From: Maritimibacter harenae
GTDB lineage: Bacteria > Pseudomonadota > Alphaproteobacteria > Rhodobacterales > Rhodobacteraceae
DNA: 64,000 nt
NCBI RefSeq assembly: GCF_009882975.1
Contig: NZ_WTUX01000010.1
Location: 294,367 to 358,366, forward strand
Reading direction: 5' to 3'
Below the pieces are notes generated by a model that was given only the letters and a program-made list of their open reading frames with translations, did no database searches and was not told where the DNA came from. A program made the translations under genes and the position numbers. Shown here in pieces: positions 25,554 through 34,824 of this stretch. Each line of letters starts with the position of its first letter. The first letter of the stretch is position 1.

Positions 25554-25577
25554 CCGCCTTGATCCGGCGCAAGGCGG
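25554..25577. promoter_or_regulatory. Inverted repeat with weak FNR-like core
   Basis: CCGCCTTG (25554-25561) and CAAGGCGG (25570-25577) form an 8-base inverted repeat. Its centre reads TTGATCCGGCGCAA, which is one base short of TTGA-N6-TCAA. It lies 48 bases before the start codon at 25626. It may be a regulator site or only a hairpin. Confidence 0.3.
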
Positions 25578-25625
25578 GGCGGGCGGCGCGATGCTATCGC
25601 GCGGCGGACGTGCAAGGAGACTGAC

Positions 25626-26450
25626 ATGAAGATCGTGGCGCTGGCCTTTCTGGGCCTCGTGGTACTGGCACTCGCCGTGACGGGGGCGAAGGCGTGGCAG
25701 GTGGCGCGGGGAAACGCGCGGATCGAGGCGGGGCTGGCGGCGAGCGCGCCAACGCCGGTGCGCGACGACCTGCCGGACGCGGTGCGGACCTTCGCCGAGC
25801 GCGGCATGCTGGGCGCGGACCCCGGCGGCGTCGTCCATCTGAGCCAGGCGGCCGAGATGCAGCGCGATCCGAACGGGGACTGGATGGCGCTCACGGCGCG
25901 GCAGGTGATCGGGACGCGTGTCGCCGGCTTCGCCTGGACCGCCACGATGCGCGCGGGGCCCGTGCCCGTGGTGCGCGTGCTCGACAGCTACGCGGACGGG
26001 CGCGGCATCCTGGACGTGCGGCTTTTCGGTGCCTGGCGCCTCGATGCCTTCGAGGGGGACGAGGCGGCCGTGGCCGAAGCTGCACGCTACCTTGCGGAGC
26101 TGCCGTGGTCGCCCGATGCGATCCTGCTCAATCGCGCGCTGGTCTGGACGCCGGTCGAGGAGGGCGTCGAGGTGGCTCTGGAGACGCCCGGCGGAACGGC
26201 GCGCGTGACGCTCCATTTCGACGCGGCGAGCGACATCGTGCGCATGACGGCCGCGAACCGGCCGGCGGTGCAGCCGGACGGCACCATGCGCCCGATGACC
26301 TGGGAAGGCCGCTATTCGGAGTATCGCGAAATCGGCGGGCGGCGCATCCCGGTGGCGAGCGAGGTGGGCTACATCCACGACACCGGGTTCGCGCCCTATT
26401 TCCGGGGGCGGACGCTGGACTACAGCGTTTCGGCCAGTGCGCCCAACTGA
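25626..26450 (+). CDS. Membrane-anchored DUF6544-like protein
   Basis: The 274-residue protein starts with one hydrophobic helix (residues 4-22) that probably anchors it in the inner membrane with the rest outside. The body has the pattern of a conserved family of unknown function that I take to be DUF6544/DUF6920: MALTARQVIGTRVAGFAWTA, VRVLDSYADGRGILDVRLFG, EAARYLAELPWSPDAIL and GRRIPVASEVGY. No catalytic motif is visible. AAGGAGACTGAC precedes the ATG. The last 31 bases overlap, on opposite strands, the end of the SRPBCC gene. Confidence 0.6.
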   Translation: MKIVALAFLGLVVLALAVTGAKAWQVARGNARIEAGLAASAPTPVRDDLPDAVRTFAERGMLGADPGGVVHLSQAAEMQRDPNGDWMALTARQVIGTRVAGFAWTATMRAGPVPVVRVLDSYADGRGILDVRLFGAWRLDAFEGDEAAVAEAARYLAELPWSPDAILLNRALVWTPVEEGVEVALETPGGTARVTLHFDAASDIVRMTAANRPAVQPDGTMRPMTWEGRYSEYREIGGRRIPVASEVGYIHDTGFAPYFRGRTLDYSVSASAPN

Positions 26451-26896
26451 TCGATCGCGGTGCCCCAGCCGTCGAAGAACCCCATCTCTTCGTGCTGCTT
26501 GCGCGACGCGGGATCGGCATGCAGGGCCCGCGCGGTGAGCCGTGTGCCCGCCTCGGTCGGCTCGAGCATGTAGACCCCCGTCATGAAGCCCGAGCCCCTT
26601 GGGTGGAAGCCCGGGCCCATCGCGTCGCTGAAGGCGAGAACGCTTGCCTCATCGGCGATGAGCACGCAGCCCGGCCCCTCGTCCATCACTTCGCCGTCCG
26701 GCCCGTGCATCGGGGTGTGGAAGGCCCCGCCCGGCCGCGCCTCGATCACCGCGTTCTTCACCTGCCAGGGCTTCGGGCAGAACCATTGAGCAAGCAGCTC
26801 GGCCTCGGTCATGCAGCGCCAGACGGTTGCGGGGCGTGCCGCGATGGTGCGGGTGAATTCAAGGTCGGTGTCCGGTTCGAAGGCGAAGATATCCAT
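26420..26896 (-). CDS. SRPBCC/AHSA1-domain protein (second)
   Basis: The 158-residue protein has the START-like AHSA1 fold: FTRTIAARPATVWRCMTEAELLAQWFCPKPW at the N-terminus and GMGP-type loop residues, ending FFDGWGTAIDQLGALAETL. Such proteins bind hydrophobic ligands in a deep pocket and are often coded next to an ArsR-type regulator, as here (40 bases downstream of arsR). The ATG at 26896 has AAAGGAA upstream. Its 3' end overlaps the convergent DUF6544-like gene by 31 bases. The ligand is unknown. Confidence 0.85.
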   Translation of the reverse strand: MDIFAFEPDTDLEFTRTIAARPATVWRCMTEAELLAQWFCPKPWQVKNAVIEARPGGAFHTPMHGPDGEVMDEGPGCVLIADEASVLAFSDAMGPGFHPRGSGFMTGVYMLEPTEAGTRLTARALHADPASRKQHEEMGFFDGWGTAIDQLGALAETL

Positions 26897-26936
26897 CGGG
26901 AAATTCCTTTCGGCGGTGGTGGGAAATGGCGGGCTG

Positions 26937-27275
26937 TCAGGCATCGTCGGTGGAATCGGCCTCCAGCCGCACGGCGAGGTCTTCGAGCCGGTCGAGCCGC
27001 TCCTCCCAGGCCCGTTTCTGTCGCTCCAGCCAGGTCTCGGCAGGGGCGAAGGCGTCCGGTGTGAGGGCGACGATGCGCTGGCGGCCGACCTTGCGCGTGG
27101 TGACAAGGCCCGCGTCCTCCAGCCGGTCGATGTGTTTCATGAAGCTCGGAAGCGCCATGTCGTGCGGGGCGGCCAGTTCCTTGATCGGAGCCTCGCCCCG
27201 GGTCAGCCGCTCGACCACGCCCCGGCGGGTCGGGTCGGCCAGCGCCGCGAAGAGGGTATCCATTTGGTTAGCCAT
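26937..27275 (-). CDS. ArsR-family transcriptional regulator
   Basis: The 112-residue protein is a winged-helix regulator: ALADPTRRGVVERLTRGEAPIKELA (helices 1-3), the recognition stretch MALPSFMKHIDRLEDAGLV, and RQRIVALT for the wing. No metal-binding cysteine motif (CVC) is present, so it is of the metal-independent type that accompanies AHSA1 proteins. The start codon lies within one arm of a 10-base inverted repeat, which fits autoregulation. It sits between two SRPBCC genes on the same strand. Confidence 0.9.
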   Translation of the reverse strand: MANQMDTLFAALADPTRRGVVERLTRGEAPIKELAAPHDMALPSFMKHIDRLEDAGLVTTRKVGRQRIVALTPDAFAPAETWLERQKRAWEERLDRLEDLAVRLEADSTDDA

Positions 27276-27332
27276 ATAGCTTAGTATATCGCCAGCCTTG
27301 CGAAAGCAAGGAACGCCTTTCCATATGGCTAA
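27268..27332 (-). promoter_or_regulatory. arsR promoter/operator region
   Basis: TTAGCCATAT (27268-27277) and ATATGGCTAA (27323-27332) form a perfect 10-base inverted repeat, 45 bases apart, flanking the arsR promoter region. The first arm covers the arsR start codon and the second covers the stop of the upstream SRPBCC gene. Between them lie a TATACT box on the minus strand and a small hairpin CCTTGC-GAAA-GCAAGG (27296-27311). Confidence 0.45.
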
Positions 27333-27790
27333 GTTTCGGCGTGAAGACCCGAGGCCAACCGGTCGAGCGTCCCTACGCCTTCGTCCCAGGATGACAGCGC
27401 GCTGGGCTCGGCCCGCGCGCCCTGCATCAATGTGGCCTCCAGACGGGTGCCCGAGGCGATCTCGTGCAGGTCGAGCACGAGGGTGGCGGGGGTCGTCGCG
27501 TCCGCCGGCCGGTAGCCGGGTCCGAGCGCCGTGGTGACGGCGAACCGCTGCCCGGGCTTCGCCTCCAGCACGCAGGCCGACAGGGTCTCCAGCGTCGCCC
27601 CGGCGCGCGCCCGGGTCAGGTCGAACCGCCCGCCCGCCTGCGGCTCGACCGTCGCGCCGGCCAGGTCCTCGCCATACGGGCGCAGCCATTCGACGACCAG
27701 GCGGCCGTCGGTCAGCGCGCGGTAGAGCGCCCCCGGCGTGGACTTCAGATAACGGGTGGTTCGGACGTCTTCGACCGGTGCTGGAATCAT
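27329..27790 (-). CDS. SRPBCC/AHSA1-domain protein (first)
   Basis: The 153-residue protein is a second START-like AHSA1 protein: RTTRYLKSTPGALYRALTDGRLVVEWL at the N-terminus, EPQAGGRFDLTR in the middle, and SSWDEGVGTLDRLASGL at the C-terminus. GAGAGG lies six bases before the ATG. It is upstream of arsR on the same strand, separated by 53 bases with an inverted repeat. The two SRPBCC proteins are only distantly alike, so they probably differ in ligand. Confidence 0.82.
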   Translation of the reverse strand: MIPAPVEDVRTTRYLKSTPGALYRALTDGRLVVEWLRPYGEDLAGATVEPQAGGRFDLTRARAGATLETLSACVLEAKPGQRFAVTTALGPGYRPADATTPATLVLDLHEIASGTRLEATLMQGARAEPSALSSWDEGVGTLDRLASGLHAET

Positions 27791-27907
27791 GTCTGCCTCT
27801 CGTGTTTTGACCGAACCCTGCGCCGCGCACCCCGACCGGTCCATCACATTTGCCCGGCGCGCACGATCCCGGCTTGTGCCCGCCGAAGGGCACCTTAAGC
27901 TGGGCGC

Positions 27908-30900
27908 ATGGCTGCCGATCCCCGATTCATTCACCTGCGCGTTCACACGGAATATTCGCTCCTCGAGGGCGCGGTTCCGGTCAAGAAACTCCCCGGCTTG
28001 TGCGAGTCGATGGGCATGCCTGCCGTGGCGGTCACCGACACGGACAACATGTTCTGTGCGCTCGAATTTTCCGTGACCGCCAGCGGCGCGGGCGTGCAGC
28101 CGATCATCGGCTGCCAGGTCACCGTGGCCTTCGACACGCCGGAGCCGGGCGTGCAGGCGAAACCCGGCGCGCCGGTGGTTCTCCTGGCCCAGAACGAGGG
28201 CGGCTACGAGAACCTGATGAAGCTCAACTCTTGCCTCTACCTCGACAAGCACGGGGCGCTACCCGAGGTGACGCTGGAAGAGCTCGAGCGTTATTCCGGC
28301 GGCCTCATCTGCCTCACCGGCGGGTCCGAGGGGCCGGTCGGCCAGTGGCTCCAACACGGCAACCGGGGCCGGGCGCAGGACTTGATGACCTGGTTCCACC
28401 GGGTCTTCGGCGACCGGCTCTACGTCGAGCTGCAACGCCACCCGGGGGAGGGCGGGGCGCTGCCCGAGGGCGAGGCCAAGACCGAGCGCGGCTTCGTCGA
28501 GATGGCCTATGCGATGGGTATCCCGCTCGTGGCCACGAACGATGTCTATTTCCCCAAGACCGAGCTCTACGAGGCGCATGACGCGCTGATCTGCATCGCC
28601 GAGGGCGCTTATGTCGACCAGCAGGAGCCGCGCCGCCACCTGACGCCGCAGCACTACTTCAAAAGCCCGCAGGAAATGGCGACGCTCTTCGCCGACCTGC
28701 CGGAGGCGCTGGAGAACACCGTCGAGATCGCGAAGCGCTGCGCCTTCATGGCGTATCGCCGCGACCCGATCCTGCCGCGTTTCGCCGACGACGAGGTCGA
28801 GGAACTGCGCCGGCAGGCGAAGGAAGGGCTCGAGGCGCGGCTCGCGGTCATCCCGCACGCGGCCCCGGTCGAGGACTACGAGGCGCGGCTGGAGTTCGAG
28901 CTCGGGATCATCGAGGGAATGGGGTTCCCGGGCTACTTCCTGATCGTTGCCGACTTCATCAAGTGGTCCAAGGACAACGGGATCCCCATCGGCCCGGGCC
29001 GGGGCTCCGGTGCAGGTTCGCTCGTGGCGTACGCGCTCACCATCACCGACCTCGATCCGCTTCGCTACAGCTTGCTGTTCGAACGCTTCCTGAACCCGGA
29101 ACGCGTCTCGATGCCCGACTTCGACATCGACTTCTGCATGGACCGGCGGGAGGAAACGATCCGCTACGTTCAGGAGAAGTATGGCCGCGACAAGGTGGGC
29201 CAGATCATCACCTTCGGTGCGCTTTTGTCGAAAGCCGCCGTGCGCGACGTGGGGCGCGTGCTCCAGATGCCCTACGGGCAGGTGGACCGGCTGTCGAAAC
29301 TGATCCCGGTCGAGGGCGTGAAACCCGTCTCGATCACCCAGGCGCTCAAGGACGAGCCGCGCCTGCGCGAAGAGGCGCGTGCGGAAGAGGTCGTCGACCG
29401 GCTTCTGCGCTACGCCGAGCAGGTGGAGGGGCTTCTGCGGAACGCCTCGACCCATGCCGCGGGCGTCGTGATCGGCGACCGGCCGCTGGACGCGCTGGTG
29501 CCGCTCTACCAGGACCCGCGCTCGGACATGCCCGCGACCCAGTTCAACATGAAATGGGTCGAGCAGGCGGGTCTGGTGAAGTTCGACTTCCTCGGCCTGA
29601 AGACGCTGACCGTGATCCAGAACGCGATCGACCTGATCCACGGGCAGGGACGCGACCTGCACACTGGTCCCGAGGGCGAAGCGCTCTACGAGCCACCCGA
29701 GGGCGGGGAGAACCAGATCAACCTCATCCCGCTGGATGATGAGAAGACCTACAAGCTCTACGCCAGCGCCAAGACCGTCGCCGTGTTCCAGGTGGAATCG
29801 ACCGGCATGATGGACGCGCTCCGGCGCATGAAGCCCACCTGCATCGAGGACATCGTCGCGCTCGTGGCGCTCTACCGCCCGGGTCCGATGGAGAACATCC
29901 CGAAGTATTGCGAGGTCAAGAACGGACAGTCCGAACGCGACCGGCTGCACCCCTCGATCGACCACATCCTGGACGAGACGCAGGGCATCATCGTCTACCA
30001 GGAACAGGTGATGCAGATCGCACAGGAAATGGCCGGCTACACGTTGGGCGGCGCCGACCTTCTGCGCCGCGCGATGGGTAAAAAGATCAAGGAAGCGATG
30101 GACGCGGAGCGCCCGAAGTTCATCGAAGGTTCGAAAAAGAACGGTGTGGACGACGAGAAGGCGCTCGAGGTCTGGTACCTTCTGGAGAAGTTCGCCAACT
30201 ACGGCTTCAACAAGTCGCACGCCGCCGCCTACGCGGTGGTGAGCTACCAGACCGCCTGGCTCAAGGCCAACCACCCGGTGGAGTTCATGGCTGGCGTCAT
30301 GAACTGCGATATCCACCTGACCGACAAGCTCGGCGTCTATGCCGAGGAGGTGCGCCGGGGGCTGGGGATCGAGATCGTCGCGCCCTGCGTGAACAAGTCC
30401 GAGGCGATGTTCAGCGTCGACAAGGGCCGCGTCGTCTACGGGCTCGGTGCGCTCAAGAACGTGGGCGTCGAGGCGATGAAGCTGATCGTTGAAGCGCGTG
30501 ACATCGACGGGGTGCAGAAGCCCTTCGTCAACCTGTACGACCTGGCGCGGCGCGTGGACCTCAAGCGCGTGGGCAAGCGGCCGATGGAGATGCTGGCGCG
30601 CGCCGGCGCCTTCGACGAGCTCGACCAGAACCGGCGCCGGGTCTTCGAAAGCCTCGACGTGCTGGTGAGCTACTCCGCCGCGATCCACGAACAGCGGGCG
30701 AGTGCGCAGGTGTCGCTTTTCGGCGAGGCGGGCGACGACCTGCCCGAGCCGCGCCTGTCGAACGCCCCGGACTGGCTGCCCAACGAACGGCTGGCCGAAG
30801 AGCACAAGGCGATCGGCTTCTACCTCTCGGGTCACCCGCTCGACGACTACATGCCGGCGCTCAAGCGCCAGAAGGTGATGACGCTCGAGGAGCTCACGAA

Positions 30901-31423
30901 AAAGGCCGAACGTGGCGCCTGTGTCGCGAAGCTCGCGGGCGCGGTGTCGGCCAAGCAGGAGCGCAAGTCGGCGCGCGGCAACCGCTTCGCCTTCGTCGGC
31001 ATGTCGGACCCCACGGGGCTCTACGAGGTCACGGTGTTCTCCGACACGCTGGAGGCGTCGCGCGAATACCTCGAGGTCGGGCAGAACGTGGTCGTGACGG
31101 TCGAGGCGAACATGGAGAGCGAACAGTTGAAGCTGCTCGCCCGCGCCGTGGCGCCGGTCGATTCGATCGTGGCGGATGCGGGCGGCATGGCGCTCAAGGT
31201 CTATGTCGACAGCCCCGGCGTGGTGGCCACGGTGGCCGACCTGCTGCAATCGGCGCGCGAACAGGCCAAGGGCGCGCGGCCCGGGCCGGTGAGCTTCTGC
31301 CTCATGGACCCGGCACTCCCGGGCGAGGTCGAGATGGACCTGGGGGCCCAGTTCCCGATCAACCCGCAGATCAAGGGCGCGCTGAAGAGCCTGTCCGGCG
31401 TGGTCGACGTGGAAGAGGTCTGA
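27908..31423 (+). CDS. dnaE: DNA polymerase III alpha subunit
   Basis: This 1171-residue protein is the replicative polymerase. It has an N-terminal PHP domain (FIHLRVHTEYSLLEGAV), the polymerase core with the catalytic aspartates in PDFDIDF (D404 and D406), FGALLSKAAVRDVGRV, and GFNKSHAAAYAVVSYQTAWL in the fingers. A C-terminal OB domain covers about 990-1080. It is the only full polymerase gene in the window; the dnaE2-like fragment at 44.2 kb is separate. It stands alone on the plus strand and converges with the next gene, with three bases between stop codons and no visible terminator. Confidence 0.97.
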   Translation: MAADPRFIHLRVHTEYSLLEGAVPVKKLPGLCESMGMPAVAVTDTDNMFCALEFSVTASGAGVQPIIGCQVTVAFDTPEPGVQAKPGAPVVLLAQNEGGYENLMKLNSCLYLDKHGALPEVTLEELERYSGGLICLTGGSEGPVGQWLQHGNRGRAQDLMTWFHRVFGDRLYVELQRHPGEGGALPEGEAKTERGFVEMAYAMGIPLVATNDVYFPKTELYEAHDALICIAEGAYVDQQEPRRHLTPQHYFKSPQEMATLFADLPEALENTVEIAKRCAFMAYRRDPILPRFADDEVEELRRQAKEGLEARLAVIPHAAPVEDYEARLEFELGIIEGMGFPGYFLIVADFIKWSKDNGIPIGPGRGSGAGSLVAYALTITDLDPLRYSLLFERFLNPERVSMPDFDIDFCMDRREETIRYVQEKYGRDKVGQIITFGALLSKAAVRDVGRVLQMPYGQVDRLSKLIPVEGVKPVSITQALKDEPRLREEARAEEVVDRLLRYAEQVEGLLRNASTHAAGVVIGDRPLDALVPLYQDPRSDMPATQFNMKWVEQAGLVKFDFLGLKTLTVIQNAIDLIHGQGRDLHTGPEGEALYEPPEGGENQINLIPLDDEKTYKLYASAKTVAVFQVESTGMMDALRRMKPTCIEDIVALVALYRPGPMENIPKYCEVKNGQSERDRLHPSIDHILDETQGIIVYQEQVMQIAQEMAGYTLGGADLLRRAMGKKIKEAMDAERPKFIEGSKKNGVDDEKALEVWYLLEKFANYGFNKSHAAAYAVVSYQTAWLKANHPVEFMAGVMNCDIHLTDKLGVYAEEVRRGLGIEIVAPCVNKSEAMFSVDKGRVVYGLGALKNVGVEAMKLIVEARDIDGVQKPFVNLYDLARRVDLKRVGKRPMEMLARAGAFDELDQNRRRVFESLDVLVSYSAAIHEQRASAQVSLFGEAGDDLPEPRLSNAPDWLPNERLAEEHKAIGFYLSGHPLDDYMPALKRQKVMTLEELTKKAERGACVAKLAGAVSAKQERKSARGNRFAFVGMSDPTGLYEVTVFSDTLEASREYLEVGQNVVVTVEANMESEQLKLLARAVAPVDSIVADAGGMALKVYVDSPGVVATVADLLQSAREQAKGARPGPVSFCLMDPALPGEVEMDLGAQFPINPQIKGALKSLSGVVDVEEV

Positions 31424-31426
31424 GCG

Positions 31427-31849
31427 TCAGGCGGTGAAGGCCACCACGGCGAAGACCACGATCAGGATCGAGTTGACCGATGCGAAGCGGCCCAGCTGCG
31501 CCATCGTCCTCATCGGCGGCGGCGTGCCCGACCGGGCGGCGCGGATCGACAGCATCTGAAGCCGGATCGACACCAGCGTCAGGACCACGACGAAGGCGAG
31601 CTTGACCCAGAAGAAGGTCGGCATGGCCGCGAACCCGCCTGTCATGAGGACAAGCGCGATGCCCGTGATCCACAAAAGGGCGAGCGCCCCGGCCGACAGC
31701 CGGCCGATCAGCCCCGTAATGCCGCCCAGCACGGGCTTGGCGGCATCGGGCGCGGCCGCCATGCGCGCCCCGATGATCCCGTTGGCCGCCCCGCCGCCGA
31801 TCCCCACGGCGAGCGAGAGGAAATGAATGATCTTGAGTGTCTCGAACAT
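31427..31849 (-). CDS. Four-helix membrane protein
   Basis: This 140-residue protein has four hydrophobic segments at about residues 5-25, 45-70, 75-97 and 118-138. I do not recognise a named family. The pattern of small residues in the first helix and the length suggest a small inner-membrane protein similar to those annotated as DUF2214 or CopD-like, but this is weak. It is 49 bases downstream of slyX on the same strand and converges with dnaE. Confidence 0.65.
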   Translation of the reverse strand: MFETLKIIHFLSLAVGIGGGAANGIIGARMAAAPDAAKPVLGGITGLIGRLSAGALALLWITGIALVLMTGGFAAMPTFFWVKLAFVVVLTLVSIRLQMLSIRAARSGTPPPMRTMAQLGRFASVNSILIVVFAVVAFTA

Positions 31850-31898
31850 GGCTCCGTCCCCCGTCCCTTCGCGAAAAGGATAGCAGGGGGCGCGCCGA

Positions 31899-32105
31899 TC
31901 ACCAATGCGGCGGTTTCTGGTCGGCCAGCGGCACGGTCCCGCCCGCGTCGAGCTCCTGCTCGGCGGCACGCTCCATGAGAAGTTGCAGACGCCGCGTGAC
32001 GGTGTCGAGCGTGCGGTCCTGTCGCGCGATGACCTCGGAGAGGTCGTCGACGGTGCGGCTGAGATACGCCACCTGTTCCTCGAGATCGGTGATGCGGTCG
32101 GTCAT
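31899..32105 (-). CDS. slyX: SlyX family protein
   Basis: The 68-residue protein is one coiled coil: ITDLEEQVAYLSRTVDDLSEVI, then a QDRTLDTVTRRLQLLMER stretch, and the C-terminal PPHW that ends most SlyX proteins. The role of SlyX is not established. The ATG at 32105 is chosen because GGGAG lies six bases upstream; an ATG at 32111 would have it directly adjacent. Confidence 0.88.
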   Translation of the reverse strand: MTDRITDLEEQVAYLSRTVDDLSEVIARQDRTLDTVTRRLQLLMERAAEQELDAGGTVPLADQKPPHW

Positions 32106-32270
32106 GTCCATCTCCCTTGTCTGGCGGTCGGTCGAGTGGGGCGCCACGGCGCGTCATAACCCCGTGCGACCGAGATAGCGCAGGTCGGCGCGATTGCAAG
32201 CGGTGCGCGCCTTGCCCCGTGGCCGGAACCGGGATATTCCCCGCCCGCGAGGCAAGGACGGACCCGGATC

Positions 32271-33746
32271 ATGGCCAAAGTGAAGAAACAGCCCCGGCCC
32301 AAGGCGATCACGCCGAAGGGCTTTCGAGATTATTTCGGCGCGGACGTGGAAGAACGCCGCGCGATGCTCGACGCGATCGCGGGGGTCTATCATCGCTATG
32401 GCTTCGACGCGCTCGAATCCTCGGGTGTCGAAACGGTCGAGGCGCTGGGCAAGTTCCTGCCCGACGTCGACCGCCCGAACGACGGCGTCTTCGCCTGGCA
32501 GGACGAGGACGACACCTGGATGGCGCTGCGCTACGACCTGACCGCGCCGCTCGCCCGCGTCTATGCCCAGCACCGCAACGACCTCCCCACGCCCTATCGC
32601 CGCTACGCGATGGGCCCCGTCTGGCGGAACGAAAAGCCGGGGCCGGGGCGTTACCGCCAGTTCTACCAGTGCGACGCGGACACCGTCGGCACCGCCAGCA
32701 TGGCAGCCGATGCCGAGATCTGCGCGATGCTGTCGGACGCGCTGGAAGAGGTCGGCATTCCGCGCGGCGACTACGTCGTCCGGATCAACAACCGCAAGGT
32801 GCTGAACGGGGTGCTCGAAATCATGGGCGTCGACGAGGGCGACACCCGCGACGCCATCCTGCGCACAATCGACAAGTTCGACAAGGTGGGTGAAGCGGGC
32901 GTGCGCGAGCTTTTGGGCAAAGGGCGGCTCGACGCGTCCGGAGCCTACATCGACGGTGTGGGGCTGACGGACGAACAGGCCGAGCCGGTGCTGCGCTTCC
33001 TCACCTCCAAGGGCGCCACGACGGAAGAGACGCTCGACAACCTGGCCGGCGCCGTGGGCGACAGCATCATCGGGCGCGAAGGCGTGGACGAGCTGCGCCA
33101 GATCGCCGACCTGCTGTCCTCCCAGGGCTACGGCCCCGATCGCATCGACATCGACCCCTCCGTCGTGCGCGGGCTGGGCTACTACACCGGCCCCGTCTTC
33201 GAGGCCGAGCTCACCTTCGAGATCCTCGACGAGAAGGGCCGCCCGCGCCAGTTCGGCAGCGTGGCAGGTGGCGGGCGCTACGACGACCTGGTCGCGCGCT
33301 TCACCGGCCAGCAGGTCCCCGCCGTGGGCGTCTCCATCGGCGTCGACCGCCTGCTCGCCGCGCTGCGCGAGAAGGGCCGGATGGGCGGGACCGCCCAAGG
33401 CCCCGTCGTCGTCACCGTCATGGACCGCGACCGTATGGCCGACTACCAGACGATGGTCGCGGAACTGCGCGCCGCCGGCATCCGGGCCGAGGTCTACCTG
33501 GGCAACCCCAAGAACTTCGGCAACCAGATGAAATACGCCGACAAGCGCCAATCCCCGGTCGCCGTCATCGAGGGCGGGGACGAGAAGGAACGTGGCGTGG
33601 TTCAGCTCAAGGACCTGATCCTCGGCGCCAAGATCGCCGAGAGCGCGACGTTGGAAGAGTGGAAGGAACGCCCTTCCCAGATCGAGGTTTCGCGCGCCGA
33701 TCTCGTCTCCGAAGTTCGAAAAATGCTGGCCAGCCAGGATGACTGA
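32271..33746 (+). CDS. hisS: Histidine-tRNA ligase
   Basis: The 491-residue class II synthetase charges tRNA-His. It shows motif 1 near [15 protein letters not shown], motif 2 with [21 protein letters not shown], the histidine-binding [12 protein letters not shown], and motif 3 with GGRYDDLV followed by GVSIGVDRL. Length is slightly above average. The last eight bases overlap hisZ, so hisS-hisZ-hisG form one unit linking tRNA charging with the first step of histidine synthesis. The intergenic 165 bases before it show no RNA gene or leader peptide. Confidence 0.96.
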   Translation: MAKVKKQPRPKAITPKGFRDYFGADVEERRAMLDAIAGVYHRYGFDALESSGVETVEALGKFLPDVDRPNDGVFAWQDEDDTWMALRYDLTAPLARVYAQHRNDLPTPYRRYAMGPVWRNEKPGPGRYRQFYQCDADTVGTASMAADAEICAMLSDALEEVGIPRGDYVVRINNRKVLNGVLEIMGVDEGDTRDAILRTIDKFDKVGEAGVRELLGKGRLDASGAYIDGVGLTDEQAEPVLRFLTSKGATTEETLDNLAGAVGDSIIGREGVDELRQIADLLSSQGYGPDRIDIDPSVVRGLGYYTGPVFEAELTFEILDEKGRPRQFGSVAGGGRYDDLVARFTGQQVPAVGVSIGVDRLLAALREKGRMGGTAQGPVVVTVMDRDRMADYQTMVAELRAAGIRAEVYLGNPKNFGNQMKYADKRQSPVAVIEGGDEKERGVVQLKDLILGAKIAESATLEEWKERPSQIEVSRADLVSEVRKMLASQDD

Positions 33747-34824
33747 GACCGCCGCCATCCGCGCCGAGGCGGCGCGCCTGCTCGCCCTCTTCGAGGGGCA
33801 GGGCGCGCAGGTCGCCGAGACCTCGGTCCTGCAGCCGGCCGAGACGCTGCTCGACCTTTACGGCGAGGACATCCGCGCGCGGGCCTACGTCACCACCGAC
33901 CCGCACATGGGCGAGGCGATGCTGCGCCCGGACTTCACCGTGCCGGTGGTGCAGATGCACATGGCCGACGGCGCCGAGCCCGCCCGCTACACCTACGCGG
34001 GCGAGGTCTTCCGCAAGCAGGAGGACGACGCGCGCCGGGCGCCCGAGTACATGCAGGTGGGCTACGAGGTCTTCGACCGCAGCGACCCGGCGGCCTCGGA
34101 CGCCGAGGTCTTCGCGGTCTTCTCCGACATCCTCGGGGGCGCGGGCCTGCGCGCGGCCACGGGGGACCTGGGCATCCTGCTGGCCGCGGTGCGCGGGCTC
34201 ACCACCACCGAGCGGCGCAAGGCCGCGCTCCTGCGCCACCTGTGGCGCCCGCGCCGCTTCCGCGCGCTGCTCGACCGATTCTCGGGTCGCGCCCCGCAGC
34301 CCGAAGGGCGCGCGGCGCTCGCCACCGGCGACCCGCTGGCCGATCTCGACGCCCCGATCATCGGCCTGCGCGGCCGGGCCGAGATCGAGGAACGGATCGA
34401 AGCCCTGCGCGAGGACATGGCGGCGCCCCCGATCCCCGAACCCGAGGTCGCGCTCCTCAATGACCTCATGTCCCTGCGCGAAACCGTGAGCAACGTCTGC
34501 GAACACCTGCGCGACCTGGCCGTCGACCTGCCCGCCATCGGCGACGCGGTGGACCGGTTCTGCGCCCGCGCCTCGGCGCTCGCCGCCCACGGCGTGGACA
34601 TCGACGCGCTCGACTTCGAGGGCTCCTTCGGACGCACGACGCTGGAATACTACGACGGCTTCGTCTTCGGCTTCTACGCGGCCGCCCGCCCGGACCTGCC
34701 GCCGGTCGCCACCGGCGGGCGCTACGACGCGCTCACCCGGGTGCTCGGGCGCGGCTCGGAAATCCCGGCGGTGGGCGGCGTGATCCGCCCCGAACTGCTG
34801 CTCGCGGCGGGAGGCAAAGCATGA
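33739..34824 (+). CDS. hisZ: ATP phosphoribosyltransferase regulatory subunit HisZ
   Basis: HisZ is a paralogue of histidyl-tRNA synthetase that lacks charging activity and is the allosteric subunit of the short-form HisG. The 361-residue protein keeps the HisS-like core: [34 protein letters not shown], and [24 protein letters not shown] at the C-terminus. It lacks the anticodon-binding domain, as expected. It overlaps hisS by eight bases and hisG by four (ATGA). Confidence 0.95.
   Translation: MTETAAIRAEAARLLALFEGQGAQVAETSVLQPAETLLDLYGEDIRARAYVTTDPHMGEAMLRPDFTVPVVQMHMADGAEPARYTYAGEVFRKQEDDARRAPEYMQVGYEVFDRSDPAASDAEVFAVFSDILGGAGLRAATGDLGILLAAVRGLTTTERRKAALLRHLWRPRRFRALLDRFSGRAPQPEGRAALATGDPLADLDAPIIGLRGRAEIEERIEALREDMAAPPIPEPEVALLNDLMSLRETVSNVCEHLRDLAVDLPAIGDAVDRFCARASALAAHGVDIDALDFEGSFGRTTLEYYDGFVFGFYAAARPDLPPVATGGRYDALTRVLGRGSEIPAVGGVIRPELLLAAGGKA

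Noticed and set aside
25559-25572. Firm FNR site at TTGATCCGGCGCAA
   Set aside because: The second half-site is GCAA rather than TCAA and is explained as well by the larger inverted repeat around it; kept only as a weak candidate.
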